Source: Propionibacteriales bacterium
Lineage (GTDB): Bacteria; Actinomycetota; Actinomycetes; Propionibacteriales; Nocardioidaceae
Reading direction: 5' to 3'
NCBI GenBank assembly: GCA_026392455.1
Contig: JAPLCB010000004.1
Span: 434,001-498,000 of the forward strand
Length of the DNA: 64,000 nt
Positions 54,979 through 64,000 of the stretch are shown piece by piece. The position numbers and the translations under genes are program-made. Each line of letters opens with the position of its first letter. Positions within the stretch are counted from its first letter, which is position 1. Under the pieces are notes generated by a model. The model searched no databases. It was not told the origin of the DNA and was given only the letters and a program-made list of their open reading frames with translations.

Positions 54979-56481
54979 ATGACGATCACCGAGCCCACCG
55001 GCACCCGTTCCGCGACCAGTTTCGACTCCCTGAACCCGCGCACCGGTGAGGTGGTGGCCAGCCACCCGATCGCGTCCGAGGCCGACGTGCAGGCAGCCGT
55101 GGCCCGGGCCCGGGAGGCCGCGGCCTGGTGGTCCGGCCAGAGCTTCGCCGAGCGCAAGGTGCTGCTCAACGCGTGGAAGGGTGTGATCACCAACCGGATC
55201 GACGAGCTCGCCTCGGTGATGCAGGCCGAGACGGGCAAGCCGCACGGCGACGCGATGCTCGAGTGCGCCCTCGCCATCGACCACCTGGCTTGGGCTGCCG
55301 GCCACGCGAGCAAGGTGCTGAAGCGCCGGACGGTGCCCAGCGGGTTGGTGATGGCCAACCAGAAGGCCACCGTGGAGTACCAGCCGCTCGGTGTGGTCGG
55401 GGTGATCGGACCCTGGAACTATCCGGTGTTCACCCCGATGGGGTCGATCGCCTACGCGCTGGCCGCCGGCAACGCCGTCGTCTTCAAGCCCAGCGAGTAC
55501 ACCCCCGGCGTCGGCGCCTGGCTGGCTGCGACCGCGGCCGAGGTCTTCGACCAGCCGGTTTTCCAGGTCGTCACCGGACTGGGGGAGACCGGAGCCGCCC
55601 TGTGCAGGTCCGGGGTCAACAAGGTCGCCTTCACCGGCTCCACCGCGACCGGCAAGCGCGTGATGGCTGCGTGTGCCGAGACGCTTACCCCGGTCCTGAT
55701 CGAGGCGGGCGGCAAGGACGCTCTGATCGTGGACGCCGACGCGGACGTCGCGGCAGCCGTTGACGGAGCCGTCTGGGGTGCCAACGCCAACGCGGGCCAG
55801 ACCTGCGCCGGGGTCGAGCGTGTCTACGTCCACGAGCGGGTCTACGACGACTTCCTGGCTCAGGTGATCGCCCGCACCAAGGAGGTGCACGCCACCAACG
55901 ACGCCGACGCGAAGATCGGCCCGATCACGATGCCCAGCCAGATCGACATCATCAAGCGGCACATCGACGACGCCATCGCGAGCGGTGGCACCGCTGTCCT
56001 GGGCGGGCCGGAGTCGGTCGGGGAGCGCTTCGTCCAGCCGGTCATCCTGGTCGACGTCCCGGAGAGCTCGTCGGCGGTGACCGAGGAGACCTTCGGACCG
56101 ACGATGACGGTGACGAAGGTCAGCAGCATGGCGGAGGCCGTCGCCCTGACGAACGCGTCGAAGTACGCGCTGGGGTCGTCGGTCTTCAGCAAGCGCAACG
56201 GCATGCGGATCGCCGAGCAGCTCCGGGTCGGGATGACTGCCATCAACGGGGTCATCACGTTCGCCGGAGTGCCGTCGCTGCCCTTCGGGGGCGTTGGCGA
56301 CTCCGGTTTCGGCCGGATCCACGGCCCGGACGGCCTCAAGGAGTTCACCTACGCCCACGCGATCACCAAGCAGCGGATGAAGCCGCTGCTGGCTCTGACG
56401 ACCTTCCAGCGGACCGAGAAGGCCGAGCAGCAGCTGGGCAAGTTGATCGGGGTGCTGCACGGTCGTGGCGGACCGAAGTAG
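54979..56481 (+). CDS. Aldehyde dehydrogenase (succinate-semialdehyde DH-like)
   Basis: VGVIGPWNYPVFTPM, FTGSTATGKRVMAACAETLTPVLIEAGGKDALIV, NAGQTCAGVERVYV. Confidence 0.94.
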   Translation: MTITEPTGTRSATSFDSLNPRTGEVVASHPIASEADVQAAVARAREAAAWWSGQSFAERKVLLNAWKGVITNRIDELASVMQAETGKPHGDAMLECALAIDHLAWAAGHASKVLKRRTVPSGLVMANQKATVEYQPLGVVGVIGPWNYPVFTPMGSIAYALAAGNAVVFKPSEYTPGVGAWLAATAAEVFDQPVFQVVTGLGETGAALCRSGVNKVAFTGSTATGKRVMAACAETLTPVLIEAGGKDALIVDADADVAAAVDGAVWGANANAGQTCAGVERVYVHERVYDDFLAQVIARTKEVHATNDADAKIGPITMPSQIDIIKRHIDDAIASGGTAVLGGPESVGERFVQPVILVDVPESSSAVTEETFGPTMTVTKVSSMAEAVALTNASKYALGSSVFSKRNGMRIAEQLRVGMTAINGVITFAGVPSLPFGGVGDSGFGRIHGPDGLKEFTYAHAITKQRMKPLLALTTFQRTEKAEQQLGKLIGVLHGRGGPK

Positions 56482-57586
56482 CACCAGACCGTACGTCGAC
56501 CTGGCGATCGCCCGCGGGCGGCTCTCCCTGCGGGCCAGGGTGGCCCGGTTGCGGTCGAAGTCCTGGCAGATCGGACAGTGCAGTGCAGCGGCCGGTGTCG
56601 CATGGTTCGTGGCCGCGGACGTCTTCGGCCACAGCACGCCGTTCTTCGCCCCGATCGCTGCGGTCGTCAGCCTGGGGACGTCGTACGGGCAGCGGCTGCG
56701 CCGGGTTGCGGAGGTCACCCTGGGGGTCGCGATCGGCGTCTTCCTCGGTGACCTGCTGACCCATGCCCTCGGCTCCGGTGGCTGGCAGATCGCCCTGATC
56801 GTGAGCCTGGCGATGACGTCCGCCCTGCTGCTGGATGCCGGCGCCATCTTCGTCACGCAAGCGGCGGTGCAGGCGATCGTGGTGAGCGCGTTGCTCCCGG
56901 ACCCCGGTCAGGCGTTCGTCCGCTGGACCGACGCCCTCATCGGTGGGGCGGTGGCGCTGGTCGCGGCGACCGTCGTCCCGCGGGCGCCGTTGCGGCGTCC
57001 CCGGGAGCAGGCAGCCGTGGTGGTCCGCAAGATCTCGGCCCTGCTGCGGGCTTCGGCGGCGAGCATCGAGGACGGCGACGTCGACCGCGCCCTGGCGACG
57101 CTCGCGGACGCGCGGAGTACCGACGCCCTGATCGTCGAGCTCCGGACGGCCTCGGACGAAGGCCTCTCGATCCTGGCCTCGTCACCGTTCCGCTGGCGCC
57201 ACAAGGAAGGCGTGCGGCAGATGGTCGAGCTGGTCGAACCGTTGGACTTCGCGCTGCGCAACACCCGGGTCGTGGCCCGGCGGGTCGCGGTGGCGGCGTA
57301 CCGGCACGAGCCGGTACCGGTCGGGTACGCCGCGTTCCTGCGCGACCTGGCCGACGTCACCGATGCGATGGCCGCGGAGCTGCGTGCCGACCGGATGGCG
57401 GACATCACCCGCGAGCCGCTGGTCGCGCTCGGTCGGGCCTCGTCGGGCCTCGAGCGGACGTCGGTGCTGTCCGCGGAGGTGGTCCTGGCCAGCGTGCGCT
57501 CGCTGATCGCCGACCTGCTCGCGGTCAGCGGGATGGACCCGCTCGCTGCTACCGACCAGATCCCGCCCTTCCCGGACAGTCCCTAG
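56465..57586 (+). CDS. FUSC family protein / aromatic acid exporter-like membrane protein
   Basis: CSAAAGVAWFVAADVFGHSTPFFAPIAAVVSLGTSYGQRLRRVAEVTLGVAIGVFLGDLL. Confidence 0.88.
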   Translation: MADRSSTRPYVDLAIARGRLSLRARVARLRSKSWQIGQCSAAAGVAWFVAADVFGHSTPFFAPIAAVVSLGTSYGQRLRRVAEVTLGVAIGVFLGDLLTHALGSGGWQIALIVSLAMTSALLLDAGAIFVTQAAVQAIVVSALLPDPGQAFVRWTDALIGGAVALVAATVVPRAPLRRPREQAAVVVRKISALLRASAASIEDGDVDRALATLADARSTDALIVELRTASDEGLSILASSPFRWRHKEGVRQMVELVEPLDFALRNTRVVARRVAVAAYRHEPVPVGYAAFLRDLADVTDAMAAELRADRMADITREPLVALGRASSGLERTSVLSAEVVLASVRSLIADLLAVSGMDPLAATDQIPPFPDSP

Positions 57587-58695
57587 AGCTCGCGGACGAT
57601 CGAGTCGACGACGGCGACCAGGTCGCCGTCGTGGTCCGCGGCCACGGCCCGCTGGCGCTGGTACGAGGCTCCGAGGCGGACGATCTCGTGGACCAGCGCC
57701 AGGTCCTCGCTGCAGGCCAGTCGCTCGGCCACCGGCTCCAGCCGGTCCAGCAGTTCGGTGAGGTCGTCGCGCAGGAGGCGCTCGTGGGAGGACGAGTCCA
57801 GGATGATCCAGGCATCGAGTCCGTACCGGGCCGCGCGCCACTTGTTCTCCTGGACGTGCCACGGCGGAAGTGTCGGCAGGGTCTCGCCCGCGGCGAGCCG
57901 GTCGCAGAGGTCGACCACGAGACAGTGGGTCAGGGCGACGAGTGCCCGTAGCTCCCAGAGGGTCGAGACGCCGTCGCAGATCCGCACCTCGACCGTCCCG
58001 GTCTTGGGCGCAGGGCGTACGTCCCAGCGGATCTCGTCGACCTCGTCGATGACGCCGGTGGTGAGCAGGTCCTCGGCGTACGCCTCGAACTCCGGCCAGG
58101 TGTCGAACTGGAACGGCAGCCCTGCCGTCGGGAGCTGCTGGAACATCATGGCCCGGTTGCTGGCGTAGCCGGTGTCGTGGCCCGCCCACACCGGGGATGA
58201 CGCCGAGAGCGCCTGCAGGTGCGGGTGCCAGTTGAGGAGGGCCGAGACGACCGGCATCACCTGCTCGGGACGGATCCCGACGTGCACGTGCACACCCCAG
58301 ATCAGCATCTGCTGGCCCCACCACTGGGTCCGGGTCATCAGCTCCTCGTAGCGCTTGCCCGGGGTGATCAGCTGCTCGGACCAGGCGGCGAAGGGGTGGG
58401 TCCCGGCGCCGAACAGGTCGACGCCGAGCGTGGCAGCGGCCGGCCTGACCTTGGCGAGCAGGTCGACCAGGTCGGCGATCGCCTCGTCGGTGTTCTGGCA
58501 GATGCCCGTGACCAGCTCGACGGTGTTGAGCAGGAGTTCCTTGTGCAGCCGTGGTTGCGGCCCGTGGGTCGCGGTGACCAGGTCGAACAGCTCGGCCGCG
58601 GCGTTGACCAGGTCGCGACTGGTGTGGTCGACCAGGGCAAACTCCCACTCGACCCCGAGCGTGTGAGCGGGTGATCCCGAGAAGTCGATGGCCAC
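57583..58695 (-). CDS. Glutamate--cysteine ligase 2 (YbdK-type carboxylate-amine ligase)
   Basis: TLGVEWEFALVDHTSRDLVNAA, VHVHVGIRPEQVMPVVSALLNWHPHLQALSASSP, ENKWRAARYGLDAWI. Confidence 0.92.
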   Translation of the reverse strand: MAIDFSGSPAHTLGVEWEFALVDHTSRDLVNAAAELFDLVTATHGPQPRLHKELLLNTVELVTGICQNTDEAIADLVDLLAKVRPAAATLGVDLFGAGTHPFAAWSEQLITPGKRYEELMTRTQWWGQQMLIWGVHVHVGIRPEQVMPVVSALLNWHPHLQALSASSPVWAGHDTGYASNRAMMFQQLPTAGLPFQFDTWPEFEAYAEDLLTTGVIDEVDEIRWDVRPAPKTGTVEVRICDGVSTLWELRALVALTHCLVVDLCDRLAAGETLPTLPPWHVQENKWRAARYGLDAWIILDSSSHERLLRDDLTELLDRLEPVAERLACSEDLALVHEIVRLGASYQRQRAVAADHDGDLVAVVDSIVREL

Positions 58696-58742
58696 CTCGG
58701 AATGCTGTCACACCACCAGGGGGCTCGTGGAAGCATGGCGGC

Positions 58743-59426
58743 ATGACGACCGCGTGGATCACCGCCTTCATCGACGTCCCGGCGTCCCGGCACGCGGTGG
58801 CGTCGACCTTCTGGGCCGGCGTGACCGGGTCGTCGCTGTCGCGCAGCAGGGGCGCGAACGGCGAGTTCAGCACGATCGTGCCTCCGGACGGTGACCCCTA
58901 CCTGCGGGTGCAGCGCCTCGGCTCGGGGACAGCAGGTGTCCATCTCGATCTGCACGCCCCGGACCGGGACTTCGCGCCGACCCGGTCGCCTGGTGGCCTG
59001 CCGTTCTGCTGGAACGAGGGCGAGCCGGGGACCCGGCCGCTGCCCCGGATCTGGGCCGGCGGTCAGACCAGCCTGGTCGACCAGGTCTGCATCGATGTCC
59101 CGCCGGGCCTGTGGGAGTCCGAGTGTGCGTTCTGGGCGGAGTCGACAGGGTGGGAGCTCCGGGATGGCTCACGGCCGGAGTTCCGGTCGCTGACCCGGCC
59201 GTCCGAGATCCCGCTGCGGGTGCTGCTGCAACGGCTCGACGACTCTGAGGGGCCTGTTCGGGCCCATCTCGACATCGCCACCAGCGACCGAGCAGCCGAG
59301 ACCGACCGGCACCGTGGCCTCGGCGCCCGGGTGGAGTCGACCAGGCAGAACTGGACGGTGCTTCGCGATCCTGCCGGTTCGCTCTACTGCATCACCGACA
59401 GAGACCCGTACACCGGTGTGCTCTGA
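58743..59426 (+). CDS. VOC/glyoxalase-like domain protein
   Basis: WITAFIDVPASRHAVASTFWAGVTG; second repeat DQVCIDVPPGLWESECAFWAESTGW. Confidence 0.85.
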   Translation: MTTAWITAFIDVPASRHAVASTFWAGVTGSSLSRSRGANGEFSTIVPPDGDPYLRVQRLGSGTAGVHLDLHAPDRDFAPTRSPGGLPFCWNEGEPGTRPLPRIWAGGQTSLVDQVCIDVPPGLWESECAFWAESTGWELRDGSRPEFRSLTRPSEIPLRVLLQRLDDSEGPVRAHLDIATSDRAAETDRHRGLGARVESTRQNWTVLRDPAGSLYCITDRDPYTGVL

Positions 59427-59429
59427 CCA

Positions 59430-59487
59430 CGCGGGACATCTGCGCCCGGTCGGCGTGCGAGGGCGGGACATCTGCGCCCGGTCGGCG
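59430..59487. repeat. Two 26-bp direct repeats, 32-bp period
   Basis: gcgggacatctgcgcccggtcggcgt at 59430-59455 and 59462-59487. Confidence 0.9.
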
Positions 59488-60027
59488 TCAGAGCTTCGCG
59501 CGCAGCCGGGCCAGCCACTCCAGGGCGACGCCGTCGAAGGCGCCGGTGCGGGACGTCAGCGCCGAGAAGACCTCGGCGCAGCTGGCCTCCGCGCCGGCGA
59601 TGACGTCGCGCGGGTACCCGAAGCGGACCTGGTGGTCGGCGAACTCGTCCTCGTCGTCGATCCGGACGGTCCCGTCGACGTCCTGGATGACGTCGAGATC
59701 GAGGTCCACGCAGGTCACGGTGGTCTGGTCGTCGGACCAGACGCACGGAGTGGTCATGTCGACGTAGACGTCCATCGGGCGCTCGGGGTCGTGGCCGTAG
59801 AGGGTGGCTACCCACCAGCCGTCGTGGGGGAGCAGCACCACGTGGTCGGCGGTGGCGGTGAACCCCTTGGCGGGCTTGGAAAGCCACGTCCCCTTGGGCA
59901 CCCCGACCCAGTGGCCGTGAGCGTCGACCCCGAGCCGGACCGCGTCGAACTCCCAGTGCGGGTCGTCGGGCCACTTGCGGGTCAGGACCCGGACGGAACG
60001 CAGGAGGCTGCCCTCGTGAGAAGTCAC
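59488..60027 (-). CDS. DUF402 domain protein
   Basis: YVDMTTPCVWSDDQTTVTCVDLDLDVIQDVDGTVRIDDEDEF: DUF402 core. Confidence 0.85.
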   Translation of the reverse strand: MTSHEGSLLRSVRVLTRKWPDDPHWEFDAVRLGVDAHGHWVGVPKGTWLSKPAKGFTATADHVVLLPHDGWWVATLYGHDPERPMDVYVDMTTPCVWSDDQTTVTCVDLDLDVIQDVDGTVRIDDEDEFADHQVRFGYPRDVIAGAEASCAEVFSALTSRTGAFDGVALEWLARLRAKL

Positions 60028-60051
60028 GAGGGCAGCCTAAGGGCGGTGCTG

Positions 60052-60888
60052 CTACTTCTGCTTCTTGGGCATCGTGCGCGGCGCGCCCCAGGCGACGACG
60101 TCCTGGTACCGGGAGCCCGCCAGCTTGGCGAGGTGGTGGATGACGTGCGCGTCGATCCCGACCAGCACCCGGGCCTGCTTCTTCTTGGTGCCGTCCAGGA
60201 TGATCTTCGCGGCCTTCTCGGCGGTCATCCGGGCGAGCTTCTTCTCGAACAGTTCGTCGACCTTGGCGGCGTTCTCGCTGGCGGTCTTGCGGCCGTTGCG
60301 GGCGATGCCGGTCTTGATGCCACCCGGGTGCACGCAGGTCACCGAGACGTTGTGCTTGTTGATCAGCATCTCCTCGCGCAGCGCCTCGGTGAAGCCGCGG
60401 ACGGCGTACTTGGTGGCGTTGTAGGCGGTCTGGCCGGGCATCGAGATCAGGCCGAACAGGCTGGAGATGTTCACCAGGGCCCCGTCGCCCGACGCGATCA
60501 GGTGCGGCAGGAACTCCTTGGTGCCGTTGACCACGCCGTTGAAGTTGACGCCGACGATCCAGTCGAAGTCCTCGTACGACATCTCCTCGAAGTCGCCGGT
60601 CACGGTGACTCCGGCGTTGTTGACGACGACGTTGACCTTGCCGAACTGCTCGGCGACGGCGTTGGCCCAGGTGGCCACCGCGGCGCGGTCGGAGACGTCG
60701 ACGACGTCACTGCGCAGCTCCTTGGCGCCGGCGGCCTTCACCAGGTCCACGGACTCGGCGAGGGCTTCGGCGTTCCAGTCGGAGATGGCCAGCAGGGCAC
60801 CTTCGCGGGCGGCGTACAGCGCCATCTCCCGCCCCATGCCGCCACCGGCTCCGGTGATGACGACGACCTTGTCGGTGAACGACTTCAT
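60052..60888 (-). CDS. Short-chain dehydrogenase/reductase
   Basis: KVVVITGAGGGMGREMAL, NNAGVTV, YNATKYAVRGFTEALREE. Confidence 0.94.
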   Translation of the reverse strand: MKSFTDKVVVITGAGGGMGREMALYAAREGALLAISDWNAEALAESVDLVKAAGAKELRSDVVDVSDRAAVATWANAVAEQFGKVNVVVNNAGVTVTGDFEEMSYEDFDWIVGVNFNGVVNGTKEFLPHLIASGDGALVNISSLFGLISMPGQTAYNATKYAVRGFTEALREEMLINKHNVSVTCVHPGGIKTGIARNGRKTASENAAKVDELFEKKLARMTAEKAAKIILDGTKKKQARVLVGIDAHVIHHLAKLAGSRYQDVVAWGAPRTMPKKQK

Positions 60889-62420
60889 GAGACCTGCTCC
60901 TTGATGCTCTGGGGGGCGTTGGACCGGCTGGTCACAACGTACTTCTCGATGTCGAACTCGCGCAGCAGCTGACGGAAGGCAAAAGTGCTCCGGGGCCACA
61001 GGGTGGTGTTGCGACCGTGCTCGTCGAGGTACCAGCTCGCACAGCCGCCCCGGCTCCAGACGGTCCGGCTCATCCGCTGGTGCATGTCGGAGTTCCACTC
61101 GGCCTGCACGTCCTCGCGCGGTTCGACGGCGGCGATCTGTCCGGCGCCCATCTGCTGCAGGGCCGAGAGGATGTAGCTGATCTGGCTCTCGATCATGAAG
61201 ACCATGCTGGAGTGCCCCAGGCCGGTGTTGGCGCCGACGATCTGGAACAGGTTCGGGAATCCCGCCGTGGTGGTGCCCTTGTAGGACGCCATCCCGTGCT
61301 CGGCCCAGACGTCGCCCAGCGTGCGGCCGTCGCGACCCTTGATGTGGTGGGCGATCGGTTGGTCGGTGGTGTAGAAACCGGTCGCCACGATCAGCACGTC
61401 CACGTCACGAGCGCTGAGCTCACCGGTGCGGGCGTCGCGCGTGACGACGCCGGTCGGGGTGATCTCGGCGATGCCGTCGGTGATCACCTCGACGTTCTCC
61501 TGGGCGAGCGCCGGGTAGTAGGTGTTCGAGATCAGGATGCGCTTGCAGCCGATCTGGAAGTCCGGGGTCACCTTGGCCTGGAGTCCCGGGTCGTTGATGC
61601 CCTTCTTGATGTTGGCCAGGGCCATCGTCCTGGCCGGGGTGAGGATCTTGGGCGCGCGGGTGAACCCGGGGACGTAGGTCTCGCGACCCCAGTAGATGCC
61701 GGTGCGGTACGCCTTCTGGAAGAACGGCACGAACCGGAAGCCGAGGCGCTCGGCGCGGGTGTAGGCGCGGTCGTGCCGCGGCATCACCCACGGGGCGGTG
61801 CGCTGGTACACGTCGAGGTGGCCCACGGTCTTGGCGATCTCGGGGATCACCTGGATCGCCGAGGCGCCGGTGCCGATGATCGCCACCCGCTTGCCGCTCA
61901 GGTCGGTCTGGTGGTCCCACCGGGCGGTGTGGAAGATCTCGCCGGCGAAGTCGTCGATGCCGTCGATCTCCGGATTCTTCGGCTCCGACAGGCCGCCCGA
62001 GGCAGAGATCACGACGTCGGCGGTGACGGTGCCGGCGCTGGTCACGACGTTCCAGACCTGGTCGGTCTCGTCCCAGCTGGCGTCCTGGGCGGTGACCCCG
62101 AACCGGAACCGGTCCAGCACGCCGGACTTCTGCGCGACGTCCTGGAGGTAGGCGTGGATCTCGGGCTGCGGTGAGAACGAGCGCGACCAGTTGGGGTTCG
62201 GGGCGAACGAGAACGAGTACAGCTGGCTCGGTACGTCGCAGGCGGCACCGGGGTAGGTGTTGTCGCGCCAGGTCCCGCCGACGCTGTCGCCCTTGTCGAT
62301 GACCAGGAAGTCGCCCTGGCCGGCCTCGTCCAGCTTGATCGCGGTGCCCAGGCCACCGAATCCGGCGCCGATCACGAGGACGCGGACGCGCGGGGGGAGG
62401 GCGGTGTTCGTGGAGGTCAT
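60885..62420 (-). CDS. Flavin-containing / Baeyer-Villiger-type monooxygenase
   Basis: VIGAGFGGLGTAIKL, BVMO fingerprint FAGEIFHTARWDH, AIIGTGASAIQVIPEIAK. Confidence 0.93.
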   Translation of the reverse strand: MTSTNTALPPRVRVLVIGAGFGGLGTAIKLDEAGQGDFLVIDKGDSVGGTWRDNTYPGAACDVPSQLYSFSFAPNPNWSRSFSPQPEIHAYLQDVAQKSGVLDRFRFGVTAQDASWDETDQVWNVVTSAGTVTADVVISASGGLSEPKNPEIDGIDDFAGEIFHTARWDHQTDLSGKRVAIIGTGASAIQVIPEIAKTVGHLDVYQRTAPWVMPRHDRAYTRAERLGFRFVPFFQKAYRTGIYWGRETYVPGFTRAPKILTPARTMALANIKKGINDPGLQAKVTPDFQIGCKRILISNTYYPALAQENVEVITDGIAEITPTGVVTRDARTGELSARDVDVLIVATGFYTTDQPIAHHIKGRDGRTLGDVWAEHGMASYKGTTTAGFPNLFQIVGANTGLGHSSMVFMIESQISYILSALQQMGAGQIAAVEPREDVQAEWNSDMHQRMSRTVWSRGGCASWYLDEHGRNTTLWPRSTFAFRQLLREFDIEKYVVTSRSNAPQSIKEQVS

Positions 62421-62441
62421 GGGACTGATCCTAACCCCTGT

Positions 62442-62477
62442 TGAACGAACGTCAATAGCGTTGTTGACTGATGTTCA
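62442..62477. promoter_or_regulatory. Putative TetR operator, inverted repeat TGAAC-N4-GTCAA / TTGAC-N4-GTTCA
   Basis: tgaacgaacgtcaa (62442-62455) and ttgactgatgttca (62464-62477), in divergent promoter region. Confidence 0.65.
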
Positions 62478-63106
62478 GTAATGTGGCCCACATGAGCCAG
62501 ACCAGCGCGGGCAAGGACGGACGTCGCAGGATGTCCCCGGAAGGTCGACGGGAGCAGCTGCTCGAGCTCGGGACCCGGCTGCTCTCCACCCGCACCCTGG
62601 ACGAGATCTCGATCGAGGTGCTCGCCGAGGAGGCGGGGATCTCGCGCGGTCTGCTCTACCACTACTTCGGCAACAAGCAGGAGTTCCACCTCGCGGTCGT
62701 CCGGCGTGCGGTCGAGGACCTGGTGGCGATCACGGCGCCCCGCGACATCGAGGACCCGGTCGAGCAGCTGGCGGTGTCGATCGGTGCGTACCTCGACTAC
62801 GTGCGCGACAACTACACCGGCTACGTCTCGCTGGTCCATGCGGCCGCGGGCGGCAACGAGGACCTGCGTGCGATCTACGACCAGGGCCGGCGCGCGCTGA
62901 CCGACCGGATCTTCGAGGTCACCGGCCCCGAAGGCCTCGAGGCCCTCGGGCTGGCGGACTCCGCGATGATGCGGATCCTGGTCAACGGCTGGGCGGCGAT
63001 GCTGGAGGTCGTCATCATCGACTGGGTCGCCGATCCGCGTGGGATCAGCCGTGAGGACCTGCTCGAACGGTTGGCACGGGCGCTCCCGGCCATCGTGCTG
63101 GCCTAG
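62471..63106 (+). CDS. TetR/AcrR family transcriptional regulator
   Basis: SIEVLAEEAGISRGLLYHYFGNKQEFHLAVVR; ATG at 62492 is a more likely start than 62471. Confidence 0.93.
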   Translation: MFSNVAHMSQTSAGKDGRRRMSPEGRREQLLELGTRLLSTRTLDEISIEVLAEEAGISRGLLYHYFGNKQEFHLAVVRRAVEDLVAITAPRDIEDPVEQLAVSIGAYLDYVRDNYTGYVSLVHAAAGGNEDLRAIYDQGRRALTDRIFEVTGPEGLEALGLADSAMMRILVNGWAAMLEVVIIDWVADPRGISREDLLERLARALPAIVLA

Positions 63107-63136
63107 GTGTGGTCCGCGTGTCCGTCACCAGGTTTC

Positions 63137-63175
63137 GACGCGCCCAGCCACCATCAGTCAATCCGCTGGCGCGTC
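63137..63175. terminator. Possible convergent terminator
   Basis: Inverted repeat gacgcgcccagc ... gctggcgcgtc (one bulge) between convergent genes. Confidence 0.45.
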
Positions 63176-63176
63176 C

Positions 63177-64000
63177 TCACTCGTCGTTGCCGTAGATGTC
63201 GCGGGTGTAGACCTTCTCGGGGACCAGGTCGAGATCCTCGGTGCGCCGGTTCGCGATGATCACGTCGGAACGCTTCAGGAACTCGTCGAGGTCGGTGACC
63301 ACCTCGGAGTTGAAGAACCGGTCCTCGTCGAAGGAAGGCTCGTAGATGATCACCTCGACGCCCTTGGCCTTGATCCGCTTCATCACGCCCTGGACCGAGG
63401 ACTCCCGGAAGTTGTCCGAACCGGCCTTCATGATCAGTCGGTAGATCCCCACGGTGCTCGGGCTCCGGCGCAGGATGTCGGTCGCGATGAAGTCCTTGCG
63501 GGTGGTGTTCGCCTCGACGATCGCGCTGATCAGGTTCTGCGGCACCTCTGAGTAGTTGGCCTGCAGCTGCTTGGTGTCCTTGGGCAGGCAGTAGCCGCCG
63601 TAGCCGAAGGACGGGTTGTTGTAGTGCTTGCCGACCCGGGGGTCGAGGCCGACGCCCTCGATGATCTGCCGGGTGTCGAGGCCGTGGCTCAGGGCGTAGG
63701 TGTCCAGCTCGTTGAAGTAGGCGACCCGCAGGGCCAGGTAGGTGTTCGCGAAGAGCTTGATCGCCTCGGCCTCGGTCGAGCCGGTGAAGAGCACCGGGAC
63801 GTCGGTGCTGGTCGCCCCCTCGACCAGGAGCTCGGCGAACCGGCGGGCGGCCTCGGTCTCCGAGCCGACCACGATCCGCGACGGGTGCAGGTTGTCGTGG
63901 AGAGCGTGCCCCTCGCGGAGGAACTCGGGGGAGAAGAAGATCGAGGCGCCGGGGTGCTCCTCGCGGATCCGGGCCGTGAAGCCCACCGGAACCGTCGACT
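63177..64000 (-). CDS. UDP-glucose/nucleotide-sugar 6-dehydrogenase, N-terminus beyond window end
   Basis: [51 protein letters not shown]; frame open to window end. Confidence 0.93.
   Translation of the reverse strand, partial: STVPVGFTARIREEHPGASIFFSPEFLREGHALHDNLHPSRIVVGSETEAARRFAELLVEGATSTDVPVLFTGSTEAEAIKLFANTYLALRVAYFNELDTYALSHGLDTRQIIEGVGLDPRVGKHYNNPSFGYGGYCLPKDTKQLQANYSEVPQNLISAIVEANTTRKDFIATDILRRSPSTVGIYRLIMKAGSDNFRESSVQGVMKRIKAKGVEVIIYEPSFDEDRFFNSEVVTDLDEFLKRSDVIIANRRTEDLDLVPEKVYTRDIYGNDE

Noticed and set aside
53479-56856. 1125-aa minus-strand ORF
   Set aside because: Only the C-terminal 468 aa encode WS/DGAT; the remainder is antisense to the aldehyde dehydrogenase
1-64000. tRNA/rRNA genes, insertion sequences, prophage, toxin-antitoxin, restriction or known anti-phage systems
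   Set aside because: No sequence or protein motif for any of these was recognised; a tRNAscan/ISfinder/DefenseFinder run would be needed to exclude them formally

Overview
This is a high-G+C actinobacterial chromosome segment, Nocardioides-like by gene content and synteny (inference). Both ends cut through genes: gcvT on the left and a UDP-glucose/nucleotide-sugar dehydrogenase on the right. Much of the backbone follows a block I recall as conserved in Actinobacteria: DUF3043, nadA, glycerate kinase, HesB, PfkB kinase, ctaCDF, qcrBAC-ctaE, trpD, DEDDh/GIY-YIG nuclease, NlpC/P60, then fadD15-like, SRPBCC, ArsA, ROK and PlsC. Accessory modules interrupt it. One is a glycosyltransferase/DUF2142/DUF2304 surface-polysaccharide cassette (22.2-25.6 kb). 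The other is a Flp/Tad pilus locus (32.5-42.2 kb) with three near-identical tandem Flp pilins, a LuxR-type two-component system, TadC, a VWA-TadB fusion, CpaF, CpaE and CpaB; TadE and a VWA-type TadG lie about 5 kb away. A ydaO-yuaA (c-di-AMP) riboswitch precedes the NlpC/P60 gene. The most interesting unexplained signal is a 16-bp dyad, TAGTC-N6-GACTA. It occurs exactly three times in intergenic DNA: upstream of the flp genes, upstream of cpaB, and upstream of the glycosyltransferase cassette. A degenerate copy lies before tadE. This suggests an undescribed surface-appendage/polysaccharide regulon, possibly controlled by the LuxR-type regulator in the locus. No tRNA, rRNA, CRISPR, IS element or prophage was recognised.
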